A DNA stretch of 64,000 nucleotides from positions 434,001-498,000 of the forward strand of contig NZ_JAKJHS010000001.1 in the NCBI RefSeq assembly GCF_021648825.1, in the 5' to 3' direction. Positions 44,333 to 52,628 of this stretch are shown piece after piece. The stretch comes from Rhizobium halophilum. GTDB lineage: Bacteria > Pseudomonadota > Alphaproteobacteria > Rhizobiales > Rhizobiaceae. The notes under the pieces were generated by a model. The model worked only from the letters and a program-made list of their open reading frames with translations. It was not told the DNA's origin and made no database searches. Both the position numbers and the translations under genes were made by a program. How positions within the stretch are numbered: the stretch's first letter is position 1; the number at the start of each line of letters is the position of its first letter.

Positions 44333-44737
44333 ATGAAGCTTGCCCGGTCTTTGATTGTCGCGTCGCCGCTGGCCCGCCTCGCCCAGGCTCCTTCACTTGC
44401 CCAGACCGTATCCGACCTCCCCCAGGTTCAGGGCGAGTGCGTCATCACGACAATCACGGACATTCATCCGCGGCTGGGAAACCACCCAGGGGATGATCCG
44501 ACCTTTAGGTCCGGCACCGTCGTGGAATTCGGCAACGGGGGCCGCCAAGTGTCGTACGAGCGGGTGGAGACAATTCTCGCATCAAGACCAGGTGATGAGG
44601 TGAAGATGTGTCTCAGCTTCATTCCGGGCGAATGCCCTACCGGAGACGTGCGGGGCCGTGAGTATCGTGTTTTGAACATGCGAACTGGCGAAAGCTGGGA
44701 CCTGCCCGACTCCGCCCACTACTGCGGCGGCGCTTGA
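44333..44737 (+). CDS. Secreted protein of unknown function between tolQ and ybgC
   Basis: A 134-residue protein with a short signal-like N-terminus (MKLARSLIVASPLARLAQAP) and a mature part with FGNGGRQVSYERVETILASR, GDEVKMCLSFIPGECPTGD and the end SAHYCGGA. Four Cys in the mature part could form disulfides. I recall similar unnamed proteins in other Rhizobiales. ATG 44333 gives the signal; ATG 44303 and GTG 44321 are in the same frame, and no strong ribosome site decides. Its last 19 bases overlap the end of ybgC on the other strand. Confidence 0.7.
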   Translation: MKLARSLIVASPLARLAQAPSLAQTVSDLPQVQGECVITTITDIHPRLGNHPGDDPTFRSGTVVEFGNGGRQVSYERVETILASRPGDEVKMCLSFIPGECPTGDVRGREYRVLNMRTGESWDLPDSAHYCGGA

Positions 44738-45177
44738 ACGCCGAGGAACTTCTGCGCGATCGCCTCGGGCAACCGCCGCGGCCGGCCTTGCCGGTTAATG
44801 ACGGCAATCACCACCCTGGCCGCGATCAGCAAGGTTTGCCCCCGCCGGATCTCCTGATTGAGCACCATCTTGGCCCCACCGGCCTTTTCGGTGGCCGTCA
44901 GGATCGTCAGAACATCGTCCATCTTCGCCGGAAGTTTGAAATCGATTTCCATCCTGTGTACGACGAAGACGAGGCCTTCCTCATCACTCGTTAGCAGATC
45001 GCTCTGCTGGCAGCCGAGGCAGCGGAGGTAGTCCGTGCGTCCGCGTTCCAGGAAGTGCAGGTAGCGGGCGTGGTAGATAAGTCCGGAGAAGTCGGTGTCC
45101 TCGTAGTAGACGCGCTGGACGAGCCGATGACCGGCTTCAGTCAGTTCTCCGGAAAGAAGAAGTTTCTCGTCTGTCAT
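44719..45177 (-). CDS. ybgC: Tol-Pal-associated acyl-CoA thioesterase
   Basis: A 152-residue hot-dog-fold thioesterase. It has QRVYYEDTDFSGLIYHARYL with the catalytic Asp of the YxDTD motif, LHFLERGRTDYLR, and VHRMEIDFKLPAKMDD. In other bacteria YbgC acts on acyl-ACP/acyl-CoA near phospholipid enzymes and travels with tol genes. Here an oppositely oriented gene lies between it and tolQ, so it has its own promoter or reads through antisense to that gene. Confidence 0.93.
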   Translation of the reverse strand: MTDEKLLLSGELTEAGHRLVQRVYYEDTDFSGLIYHARYLHFLERGRTDYLRCLGCQQSDLLTSDEEGLVFVVHRMEIDFKLPAKMDDVLTILTATEKAGGAKMVLNQEIRRGQTLLIAARVVIAVINRQGRPRRLPEAIAQKFLGVQAPPQ

Positions 45178-45296
45178 CGTGATGCCTTAGTGGACCGTCC
45201 TGATTGAAGATGGCAGTAGCGCCATCACGGGTATAGTGTTCCTGTCACAAATCGGCCCTATCTCACAACCGGGATCGAAACCAGCGGAGTTCAATG

Positions 45297-46517
45297 ATGA
45301 AGATTGCAGTTCTTGGCGGCGATGGGTTCGTTGGCTGGCCCACCTCGCTCTATCTGTCCGAGGCGGGCCATGAGACCCACATTCTCGACAACCTGTCCCG
45401 CCGTTGGATCGACACGGAACTGGGCGTTCAATCGCTGACGCCCATGGATTCGATCCAGGAGCGAACTCGCGTCTGGCATGCGGAAACGGGGCGTCGGATC
45501 CACTTCCACCTGATCGATCTGGCGAGGGATTACGAGCTTCTGAAGGGATGGCTCGCAAAGAATCGTCCGGATGCGATCATCCACTTCGCGGAGCAGCGGG
45601 CCGCGCCCTATTCCATGAAGAGCGACCGCCACAAGAACTACACGGTCAACAACAACGTCAACGCGACGCACAACCTGCTGAACGCGATGGTGGAGCTCGA
45701 TCTAGACGCCCATCTCGTGCATCTCGGCACCATGGGCGTGTACGGCTACTCCACGGTCGGCGCCGCCATCCCGGAGGGTTATCTTCCCGTCGGGATCGAG
45801 ACCATGGACGGTCGCACGGTGAGCCAGGAAATTCTATACCCCAGCAATCCCGGCTCCATCTACCACATGACCAAGTGCCTGGATCAGCAGCTCTTTGCCT
45901 TCTACGCCAAGAATGACGGCCTCCGCATTACCGACCTGCATCAGGGCATTGTCTGGGGCACCAACACGGAGCAGACGCGCCGGCATCCTCAGCTCGTCAA
46001 CCGCTTCGACTACGACGGCGACTACGGCACGGTTCTGAACCGTTTCCTGATCCAGGCCGCGATCGGGTATCCGCTGACCGTCCACGGCACCGGCGGCCAG
46101 ACCCGCGCCTTTATTCACATCCAAGATTCGGTCCGCTGCATCGAGATTGCGCTCAACAACCCGCCGCAGCGCGGCGGACGCGTCGAGATCTTCAACCAGA
46201 TGACGGAAACGCACCGCGTGCGCGATCTGGCCGAGATGATCTCGAAGATGACCGGCGCCGAGATCGCCTGGCTGCCGAACCCGCGCAAGGAGGCGCCGGA
46301 GAACGACCTGGTGGTCAAGAACGAGAAGTTCCTCAGTCTCGGACTGGAGCCGACGACACTCGGGGAAGGTCTGCTGGAGGAGATCGTCGACGTGGCGAAG
46401 AAGTTCGCCTATCGCGTGGATCGCTCACGCGTTCCAGCCGTCTCCGCCTGGACCAGGGACATCGCCGCCAAGGTGGAACACGATCCTGAAGGCAAGCGGC
46501 TAAAATCGGTGTCCTGA
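45297..46517 (+). CDS. sqdB: UDP-sulfoquinovose synthase
   Basis: Makes UDP-sulfoquinovose from UDP-glucose and sulfite, the head-group donor of the sulfolipid SQDG. The 406-residue NAD enzyme starts MKIAVLGGDGFVGWPTSLYL with a Gly-x2-Gly-x2-Gly-Trp motif that marks SqdB. It continues with HFAEQRAAPYSMKS, VHLGTMGVYGYS and the catalytic Tyr-Lys in YHMTKCLDQ. An ATG three bases earlier is possible; the spacing to GGAG favours 45297. The stop overlaps the sqdD start, so sqdBDC is one operon as in Sinorhizobium and Rhodobacter. Confidence 0.95.
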   Translation: MKIAVLGGDGFVGWPTSLYLSEAGHETHILDNLSRRWIDTELGVQSLTPMDSIQERTRVWHAETGRRIHFHLIDLARDYELLKGWLAKNRPDAIIHFAEQRAAPYSMKSDRHKNYTVNNNVNATHNLLNAMVELDLDAHLVHLGTMGVYGYSTVGAAIPEGYLPVGIETMDGRTVSQEILYPSNPGSIYHMTKCLDQQLFAFYAKNDGLRITDLHQGIVWGTNTEQTRRHPQLVNRFDYDGDYGTVLNRFLIQAAIGYPLTVHGTGGQTRAFIHIQDSVRCIEIALNNPPQRGGRVEIFNQMTETHRVRDLAEMISKMTGAEIAWLPNPRKEAPENDLVVKNEKFLSLGLEPTTLGEGLLEEIVDVAKKFAYRVDRSRVPAVSAWTRDIAAKVEHDPEGKRLKSVS

Positions 46518-47377
46518 TGGCGGTCGGTCGCGGCCACAATGACATTCGCCTCGCCTCCCCCGCCGGCAGCGATCGAGCCTTTGTCACGCTTGTCACCAAT
46601 GCCGACTATGCGAAGGGAGCAACGGCGCTTGCCAATTCGCTGCGACACACAGGCACGACGGCCGACGTCGTCGTGCTTCATACCGGCGCCGTGGATGCTG
46701 AGGATCTCGAAGGCCTCGCCAGTGGCGGCTGCCGGCTCGTGGAGGTCGATCACCTGCCTCTGTCGGATGCGTTCAACGAACGGCACGCCCGCAGGAATGT
46801 GCACGGTGCGGCTCCTTTCACCAAGGGACGCAAACCGGACTTCCACACGCCGCTCGACAATTTCTGCAAGCTGCGGCTCTGGCAACTGACCGATTACCGC
46901 ACCTGCATTTTCATTGATGCCGATGCGATCGTGCTCAGAAACGTGGACAAGCTGTTCGACTACCCGGAGTTCTCTGCCGCCCCGAACGTCTACGAGAGCC
47001 TCGCCGATTTTCACCGACTGAACTCCGGAGTCTTCGTTGCCAAACCGTCGAAGGCAACCTTCGAACGGATGCTGGAACGGCTGGATGAGCCGGAGGCCTT
47101 CTGGCCCCGCACCGACCAGACCTTCCTGCAGACATTTTTCCCCGACTGGCACGGCCTGCCAGTTTTCATGAACATGCTGCAGTATGTTTGGTTCAGCATG
47201 CCCGACCTTTGGGACTGGAACAGCATCTCGGTGGTGCACTACCAGTACGAGAAGCCCTGGGAAGAGGACCACCCGAAGGCTGAAGCGCTCAAGCCGCTGA
47301 TCAACCTGTGGCACGATGTCTATCAGGGGCGAGCGCCTGATTTTTACACTTTGGCTAACCCCGGTAACACGCCGTGA
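46517..47377 (+). CDS. sqdD: Glycosyltransferase family 8, probable sulfoquinovosyltransferase
   Basis: A 286-residue glycogenin-like GT8 enzyme with VTLVTNADYAKGATALANSL near residue 22, the metal-binding DxD in CIFIDADAIVLRNVDKLF near 132, and LNSGVFVAKPSKATFERML near 170. From its place between sqdB and sqdC it should transfer sulfoquinovose from UDP to diacylglycerol, the SqdD role proposed in Rhodobacter and Sinorhizobium. ATG and the sqdB stop overlap in TGATG; its stop overlaps the sqdC GTG. Confidence 0.9.
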   Translation: MAVGRGHNDIRLASPAGSDRAFVTLVTNADYAKGATALANSLRHTGTTADVVVLHTGAVDAEDLEGLASGGCRLVEVDHLPLSDAFNERHARRNVHGAAPFTKGRKPDFHTPLDNFCKLRLWQLTDYRTCIFIDADAIVLRNVDKLFDYPEFSAAPNVYESLADFHRLNSGVFVAKPSKATFERMLERLDEPEAFWPRTDQTFLQTFFPDWHGLPVFMNMLQYVWFSMPDLWDWNSISVVHYQYEKPWEEDHPKAEALKPLINLWHDVYQGRAPDFYTLANPGNTP

Positions 47378-48267
47378 GGGTCCTGGTCTCCGGCGGCACG
47401 GGGTTGGTCGGTCGCTACATCGTCAATGGTCTTTTGACGGCGGGGTACGACGTCAGCGTGGGCGGGCGCACCCCGCCCTCGCCCGATTGGTTCGTGCGTC
47501 CGATCGAATTCCGGCCACTGACGCTCGATCCGGGCCGTAACCAGCGAGCCGTATTTCGTGGAGTGGAGGGGTACGTCCATGCTGCCTTCGATCATCTGCC
47601 GGGCCGCTATCGCGATGGCGAGGGTGACGATCCTGCCCGCTTCCGCCTGCTGAACGTCGACGGCACCATAAGGCTGTTGGAGGATGCGAAATCTGCTGGC
47701 GTGCATCGTGCTGTATTCTTGTCCAGCAGGGCAGTCTATGACGGCCTTCCGGAAGGAAAAACCCTCGATGAGACTGCCGCTCCCGCCCCGACATCGCTCT
47801 ACGGTCGGGTCAAGCTTGAGTCCGAGCAGGCGGTGAAACATCTCGGTGAGACGGATTTCGTAACCGCAAGCCTACGCCTGACAGGCGTCTATGGTGACCT
47901 TCGTCCGAACAAGTGGGATGGGCTTTTCACCGACTACCTTGCTGGAAAACCCATTGCGTCACGCGTGGCCTCCGAGGTGCATGGGCGCGACGTAGCCTTC
48001 GGCGTGCAGTTGATCCTGGAGGCTAAAGCCAGCGACGTCGGCGGAGCGGTGTTCAACATGTCGGACATTCTGGTCGATCGTGCTGATATCCTTGCGTCGC
48101 TGCAGGCAGCCGCCGCATCGAACCATCCGCTCCCCGCTCGATCGGATCCGCACGCCGTGAGAGTGATGCCGACGCAGAAACTGGCAGCTCTCGGATGGCA
48201 CCCAGGCGGAAAGCCGCTGCTGAACCAGACCTTGGAAGCGTTGGTAAAAGCACACGCGGCCGCTTAG
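47374..48267 (+). CDS. sqdC: NAD-dependent epimerase/reductase of the sulfolipid operon
   Basis: A 297-residue extended-SDR protein with VLVSGGTGLVGRYIVNGLLT at the N-terminus, SSRAVYDGLPEG near residue 112 and SLYGRVKLESEQA (Tyr-x3-Lys) near 133. GTG start at 47374 overlaps the sqdD stop. SqdC is the third gene of bacterial sqdBDC operons; its exact reaction is not firmly established, though it has been linked to the sugar-nucleotide or lipid step of sulfolipid synthesis. Confidence 0.87.
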   Translation: MRVLVSGGTGLVGRYIVNGLLTAGYDVSVGGRTPPSPDWFVRPIEFRPLTLDPGRNQRAVFRGVEGYVHAAFDHLPGRYRDGEGDDPARFRLLNVDGTIRLLEDAKSAGVHRAVFLSSRAVYDGLPEGKTLDETAAPAPTSLYGRVKLESEQAVKHLGETDFVTASLRLTGVYGDLRPNKWDGLFTDYLAGKPIASRVASEVHGRDVAFGVQLILEAKASDVGGAVFNMSDILVDRADILASLQAAAASNHPLPARSDPHAVRVMPTQKLAALGWHPGGKPLLNQTLEALVKAHAAA

Positions 48268-48283
48268 CGCTGGAGCCGCCTCG

Positions 48284-48508
48284 TTACTTGCCGCTCGTCA
48301 TCTTCAACTCCGACTGGCTCTTCAGCACCCGGTCGCCGTCCTCCTGCTTGATCAGAAAAGCCGGCTCGTCCTTGTCCGCCTTGCGCTTCACCTTCGTGCC
48401 TTTGATAGTGCGCTCGACATCGCTCGTGAACCGCTCTTTCGCGGTCCCCTCAGCCTTGTTCGCGCCCCATTTCCACTCGACGTCGTCGCCGACCTTGATT
48501 TTAGCCAT
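48284..48508 (-). CDS. DUF2945 family small protein
   Basis: A 74-residue basic protein that begins MAKIKVGDDVEWKWGANKAE and ends KSQSELKMTSGK, the DUF2945 (hypervirulence-associated TUDOR-type) pattern; role unknown. AAGGAGA precedes ATG 48506-48508. A longer frame to 48751 is not family-like. It has an exact general-stress promoter (below) inside the 3' end of the neighbouring phosphoesterase gene. Confidence 0.88.
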   Translation of the reverse strand: MAKIKVGDDVEWKWGANKAEGTAKERFTSDVERTIKGTKVKRKADKDEPAFLIKQEDGDRVLKSQSELKMTSGK

Positions 48509-48533
48509 CTCGTTCTCCTTGTGCAGATGGCAG

Positions 48534-48559
48534 AACCGCTCAGGCCGATCACTCGTTCC
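48534..48559 (-). promoter_or_regulatory. EcfG/RpoE2-type promoter of the DUF2945 gene
   Basis: Minus strand: GGAAC at 48555-48559 and GTT at 48534-48536 with 18 bases between, 26 bases before the start. The -35 box lies within the end of the phosphoesterase gene. Confidence 0.7.
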
Positions 48560-49454
48560 CCAACTCCAGAACAACAAGTTCCGGTCGGTTACCGATGCGC
48601 ATCGGAATTGCCGAGCATCCGAGGCCACGGGAGACGACGAGATGGCGTGAATCAACCTGATAAACGCCGGCCGGATAGAGCGCGGATCCAGGTGAGGCGG
48701 AAAACGGGCGCCAGCCGAAAAGGTTGATCTGCCCACCATGAGTGTGGCCACTCAAGGTGAGTGCCACCCTCTCGTCGGCATTATGGAAGATGTCGGGTTC
48801 ATGCGCGAGCAGGATCACCGGTGCATCATCCTGCACATCGCGGAGGGTCGCCTCAAGGTCGTCGACGCCGCGCATGCGGGAGCGTCCCTCCCTTTCGTCC
48901 CGCAGCAGTGCCAACTGATCTCCCAAGCCTGCCAGCCAGAAGTGTCGGCCTTCCTTCTCGATCCGCACTGCACGGTTGACGTAGACGGCAATGCCCGCCG
49001 CCTCCAGCGCCCGCACCACCATCGGCATCTGCGTCGGGTCCTGCTGAAACGTGGCGTCTTCCCAGTAATCATGGTTACCGAGAATGGCATGCACGCCCAG
49101 AGGTGCTGCCAGCGTTCCGAGCACCGGAGCCCATTCGGACGGTTCAAGACGGTCGGTGGCCAGCGTCATCCCCGAAAGATAGTCCCCAAGCAGCAGAATG
49201 ATATCGGGCTTCAGATCCCGGACCTGAGCGCAGATCCCTTCGATCCGACTGCGGTTCATCCAGGGCTCGCAGGCATGGATATCGGCCACCAGACAGGCCC
49301 GCAGATGAAACCCCTTTGGCCATCCGTTGGGCGTCAGCCGGTAGGGCGTGATACGCGGGCGGGCCAAGACCTCGCTGACGGGATACGCAACCGCCGCTGC
49401 CAGGCAGGCAAAGCCAAAGCCGGCCAACTTCAGCAAACCCCGGCGCGTGATCAA
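48549..49454 (-). CDS. Tat-exported metallophosphoesterase (YkuE-like)
   Basis: A 301-residue protein with a twin-arginine signal: [20 protein letters not shown]. Metallophosphoesterase motifs follow: [10 protein letters not shown] near residue 70, LLGDYLSG near 105, GNHDYWED near 138 and [14 protein letters not shown] near 242. YkuE-type enzymes are exported by the Tat route and act outside the inner membrane; the substrate is unknown. The start is TTG at 49452-49454, which overlaps the ruvB stop in TTGA, with GAGGA upstream. The frame continues further into ruvB without a better start. Confidence 0.87.
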   Translation of the reverse strand: MITRRGLLKLAGFGFACLAAAVAYPVSEVLARPRITPYRLTPNGWPKGFHLRACLVADIHACEPWMNRSRIEGICAQVRDLKPDIILLLGDYLSGMTLATDRLEPSEWAPVLGTLAAPLGVHAILGNHDYWEDATFQQDPTQMPMVVRALEAAGIAVYVNRAVRIEKEGRHFWLAGLGDQLALLRDEREGRSRMRGVDDLEATLRDVQDDAPVILLAHEPDIFHNADERVALTLSGHTHGGQINLFGWRPFSASPGSALYPAGVYQVDSRHLVVSRGLGCSAIPMRIGNRPELVVLELGNE

Positions 49455-50494
49455 TGGTCGTCCTCGAGCGTCAGTCTGAATTGTGCAGCCTCCAGATCCT
49501 TCGGCGGCTGCAGCCCGAGATGCTTCCATGCCGTTGCCGTCAGCACCCTCCCCCTCGGCGTCCGCTGGATGAAGCCCTGCTGGATCATGTAGGGTTCGAT
49601 GATGTCCTCAATGGCATCACGCGGCTCCGAGAGCCCAGCGGCGATCGTCTCGATCCCCACCGGTCCGCCGCCGAAGTTCACGCCGATCATTGTCAGGTAA
49701 CGCATGTCGAGTTGGTCGAGGCCCATGTTGTCAACGAGGAGCCTTGTCAGCGCTTCATCGGCAATCTCGCGGGTCACGGCCTCCGCCCGCGCCACTTCTG
49801 CAAAGTCGCGCACACGGCGCAACAGCCGACCGGCGATGCGCGGCGTGCCGCGGGCGCGCCGTGCAATCTCGCGGGCGCCATCGTCCGTCATTCCAAGCCC
49901 CATAAGCCGTGCGCCACGGCGCACGATAGATTCGAGTTCCTCCACGGTATAGAACGACAGTCGCACCGGAATGCCGAAGCGGTCGCGCAGCGGCGTCGTC
50001 AAAAGCCCGAGCCGCGTCGTCGCCGCCACCAGCGTAAATTTTGACAGGTCGATCTTCACCGACCGCGCCGCCGGTCCCTCGCCGATGATCAGGTCGAGCT
50101 GGAAATCCTCCATCGCCGGATAGAGGATTTCCTCGACGGCCGGGCTGAGGCGGTGGATCTCGTCGATAAAGAGAACATCGCGCTCTTCCAGGTTGGTCAG
50201 GAGCGCCGCAAGATCGCCCGCCTTGGCGATCACCGGGCCGGAGGTCGAGCGAAAGTTGACACCGAGTTCCTTCGCCATGATCTGCGCCAGGGTCGTCTTG
50301 CCGAGCCCCGGCGGGCCAACGAAGAGCACATGGTCCAGCGCCTCGCCGCGGTTTCTGGCCGCCTCGATGAACACCTTCAGGTTAGCGCGCGCTTCCGCCT
50401 GCCCGGTGAACTCGTCCAGCGTCTGCGGGCGCAGCGTGACATCGAGGTCTTCACCCCGCTTGTCCGGCGATATCAGGCGGGCGGCATCACTCAT
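49451..50494 (-). CDS. ruvB: Holliday-junction branch-migration ATPase RuvB
   Basis: AAA+ motor that drives branch migration with RuvA. The 347-residue product has [20 protein letters not shown] near 20-40, Walker [20 protein letters not shown], Walker [21 protein letters not shown] and the winged-helix end [21 protein letters not shown] use ATG 50492-50494 ([13 protein letters not shown]), the family start; a TTG six codons upstream is also in frame. It lies 71 bases after ruvA. Confidence 0.97.
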   Translation of the reverse strand: MSDAARLISPDKRGEDLDVTLRPQTLDEFTGQAEARANLKVFIEAARNRGEALDHVLFVGPPGLGKTTLAQIMAKELGVNFRSTSGPVIAKAGDLAALLTNLEERDVLFIDEIHRLSPAVEEILYPAMEDFQLDLIIGEGPAARSVKIDLSKFTLVAATTRLGLLTTPLRDRFGIPVRLSFYTVEELESIVRRGARLMGLGMTDDGAREIARRARGTPRIAGRLLRRVRDFAEVARAEAVTREIADEALTRLLVDNMGLDQLDMRYLTMIGVNFGGGPVGIETIAAGLSEPRDAIEDIIEPYMIQQGFIQRTPRGRVLTATAWKHLGLQPPKDLEAAQFRLTLEDDH

Positions 50495-50565
50495 TGGGGC
50501 ATGTCCATTCAAAACCGTTGTCGTTCAATACACGAAGGGCGGCCGGTTTGACACCGTTGCCATCG

Positions 50566-51183
50566 TTAGCGTGCCAGTTCCTTCAGGCCAAAGCGGATCA
50601 GCTTGGCGCTGTCGGCTCCTTCTCCCGCCGTCTTCATGGCAGCCGCGACAGCACTTGCGGCCTGGTCACGCGAATAGCCGAGGTTGGTCAGCGCCGAAAC
50701 GGCATCGGACACCGGCGCCGCGGCCACGCCCTCCCCCAGTTCCTGCTTGAACCCTATGCCGCTGGACGCCTCACCGGCGAAGGCGGGTGCCTTGTTCTTC
50801 AGTTCCGTGACAATGCGAATCGCCACTTTGGGGCCAACGCCCGGCGCCCGAGACACAGCTGTCTTGTCCTGCAGCGCAATGGCATTGGCCAGTTCCGACG
50901 GCGTCAGCGTCGAGAGCACGGCGAGCGCCACCTTGGCGCCGACACCCTGAACGCTCTGCAACAAGTTGAACCACTCGCGTTCGAGGGCGGAAAGGAAGCC
51001 GAAGAGCTTCAGTTGGTCCTCCCGCACATAGGTTTCGATGAAGAGCACCACCGCCTCCCCTGCCGACCCCATGCGCGACAGCGTCCGCGTAGAACAGAAG
51101 GCCTCGTAGCAGACGCCGTGCACATCGACGAGCACGTAGTCGTCGCCGATCTCGTCTATGATGCCCTTGAGCTTGCCGATCAT
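50566..51183 (-). CDS. ruvA: Holliday-junction-binding protein RuvA
   Basis: Binds four-way DNA junctions and loads RuvB. The 205-residue product has [20 protein letters not shown] at the start, the HhH parts [20 protein letters not shown] and [20 protein letters not shown], and a C-terminal three-helix domain ([20 protein letters not shown]). It begins 12 bases after the vapC stop, so it is probably transcribed through the toxin-antitoxin module from ruvC or from the vapB promoter. Confidence 0.97.
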   Translation of the reverse strand: MIGKLKGIIDEIGDDYVLVDVHGVCYEAFCSTRTLSRMGSAGEAVVLFIETYVREDQLKLFGFLSALEREWFNLLQSVQGVGAKVALAVLSTLTPSELANAIALQDKTAVSRAPGVGPKVAIRIVTELKNKAPAFAGEASSGIGFKQELGEGVAAAPVSDAVSALTNLGYSRDQAASAVAAAMKTAGEGADSAKLIRFGLKELAR

Positions 51184-51195
51184 GAATTGCGTCCG

Positions 51196-51609
51196 TCAGG
51201 GGTGGGTTTTGGGAGTGATGAGAGGAACGTCTGGGAAGTAACGACGATAGCCTTTCGGATCACGCGTGATGATGGAATAGCCGCGGATCAGAGCATGTGC
51301 CCCGATCAGGAAGTCGGGCAGCACGCGCTCGCGCGCCCCGCCGGCCTGGCGGTATATGCTGAAAGCCGCACCGGCTGCAAAAGCGGCAGCCCAGGGAAGG
51401 CCTTCGCGTCGGAATTCCTCCGCCGGCAGCAGTGCCTCAACCTCGTTCATGTCGCGGTAGCGCACGGAGAATTCGGCATAGATGATTGGGTTAATTATCA
51501 GCGGCACGCGCGCAGCGAGCTTTGCAAGCGCTCCACGTGACCACGCGAGCCAAACGGGGTCGCGCACGGCGATATCGACCAAAATGTTGGTATCCACGAG
51601 TACGGCCAT
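51196..51609 (-). CDS. vapC: PIN-domain toxin VapC
   Basis: A 137-residue ribonuclease-type toxin. The PIN-domain acidic residues lie in VLVDTNILVDIA (Asp6), NPIIYAEFSVRY (Glu), LPDFLIGAHALIRG (Asp) and SIITRDPKGYRRYF (Asp). VapC toxins usually cut tRNA or rRNA; the target cannot be read here. It starts one base after vapB ends, so the pair is translationally coupled. It lies between ruvC and ruvA. Confidence 0.93.
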   Translation of the reverse strand: MAVLVDTNILVDIAVRDPVWLAWSRGALAKLAARVPLIINPIIYAEFSVRYRDMNEVEALLPAEEFRREGLPWAAAFAAGAAFSIYRQAGGARERVLPDFLIGAHALIRGYSIITRDPKGYRRYFPDVPLITPKTHP

Positions 51610-51610
51610 C

Positions 51611-51862
51611 TCAGCGGTCTCGCGTCAAGCCCATCAGGACGTCCGCATCGATCGACGGATCACCGGTTCCTTCCAGGCGCCGCAGCGTCTCCATGAATCC
51701 CTCTAGCCGCTGCTTTTCCTGCTCGTGTAACGGATCGTTCTTCGGTGCGACAGTCAGCTTGCCGTTCTCGACCGTGAAGACGACTTCCGAGTTCGGCTCG
51801 ATACCCACCAGTTCCCGCAGATCCCGCGGTATGGTCACCTGACCCTTCGACGTAACGCGCAT
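51611..51862 (-). CDS. vapB: AbrB-type antitoxin VapB
   Basis: An 83-residue antitoxin with an N-terminal AbrB/SpoVT swapped-hairpin DNA-binding domain (MRVTSKGQVTIPRDLRELVG, then SEVVFTVENGKLTVAP) and a C-terminal toxin-binding helix (EKQRLEGFMETLRRLEGT). ATG 51860-51862 follows AAAAGGAG. A perfect inverted repeat covers this ribosome site and the promoter (51872-51900), the expected autoregulatory operator. A frame to 52015 overlaps ruvC and is not real. Confidence 0.93.
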   Translation of the reverse strand: MRVTSKGQVTIPRDLRELVGIEPNSEVVFTVENGKLTVAPKNDPLHEQEKQRLEGFMETLRRLEGTGDPSIDADVLMGLTRDR

Positions 51863-51871
51863 GACGAACTC

Positions 51872-51910
51872 CTTTTGGTAATACATATTATTACCAAAAG
51901 AACAAGTCAA
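51872..51910 (-). promoter_or_regulatory. vapBC operator/promoter with a perfect inverted repeat
   Basis: CTTTTGGTAATA (51872-51883) and its exact reverse complement (51889-51900) are separated by five bases. On the minus strand a TTGACT box (51905-51910) lies just upstream. The proximal arm contains part of the vapB ribosome site, so VapB/VapBC binding could block both transcription and translation. The A/T-rich base use stands out from the GC-rich surroundings. Confidence 0.75.
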
Positions 51911-51917
51911 GAACACA

Positions 51918-52430
51918 CTACGCGCTCGCCAGCATCTTCCGCATCCGTTCGCCGCCACGATTATGCGCATGGCAAATGGCGATCGCCAAGGCATCTGCCG
52001 CGTCGTCGCCGACAAAGGTTGCCTTCGGCATCAGGATCTTCAGCATCATGTGGATCTGCTTCTTGTCGCCATGGCCGACGCCGATGACGGCCTTCTTCAC
52101 GGCGTTCGGCGCATACTCCGCAACCTGCAGCCCAGCCCGCGCCGGCACCAGCATAACCACGCCGCGCGCCTGCCCGAGCTTCAGCGTAGCAACGGCATCC
52201 TTGTTCACGAAAGTCTGCTCCACCGCCGCCTCGTCTGGCTGGTGGGAATGCACCACCTCGGCTAGGCCATCATGGAGCTGGCATAGACGTGACGCAAGAT
52301 CGAGATCTCCGTTAGATGTCACCGTTCCGGAAGCTACGAAGCGAAGGCTGTTACCGTGCGTTTCAATGATGCCCCAGCCGGTGCGGCGGAGACCCGGGTC
52401 GATACCGATGATGCGAATCGTGTCAGTCAT
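51918..52430 (-). CDS. ruvC: Holliday-junction endonuclease RuvC
   Basis: Cuts Holliday junctions symmetrically. The 170-residue product has [18 protein letters not shown] at the start (Asp11), [20 protein letters not shown] with the catalytic Glu, and the C-terminal acidic pair in [18 protein letters not shown]. It heads ruvC-(vapB-vapC)-ruvA-ruvB. The upstream 198-base spacer to the chemoreceptor-like gene is divergent and shows no promoter I can name with confidence. Confidence 0.97.
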   Translation of the reverse strand: MTDTIRIIGIDPGLRRTGWGIIETHGNSLRFVASGTVTSNGDLDLASRLCQLHDGLAEVVHSHQPDEAAVEQTFVNKDAVATLKLGQARGVVMLVPARAGLQVAEYAPNAVKKAVIGVGHGDKKQIHMMLKILMPKATFVGDDAADALAIAICHAHNRGGERMRKMLASA

Positions 52431-52628
52431 TGCGCCAACCTATCCCTTGCCACTGCTCTGTGCCACGCCGAAGTGAACAAATGAGAAACAGCGAAGCATG
52501 ACGGCGTTAACCGCTGTTAACCATGTCCACCAACAAGCGTGCAAAACAGCAGGTTCTGCCGCAACGGCCTTTTAGTCCGTGCGTTGCCCGTCCAGACAAA
52601 TGGCATCCGGAATCATGAGGAGACCGTT

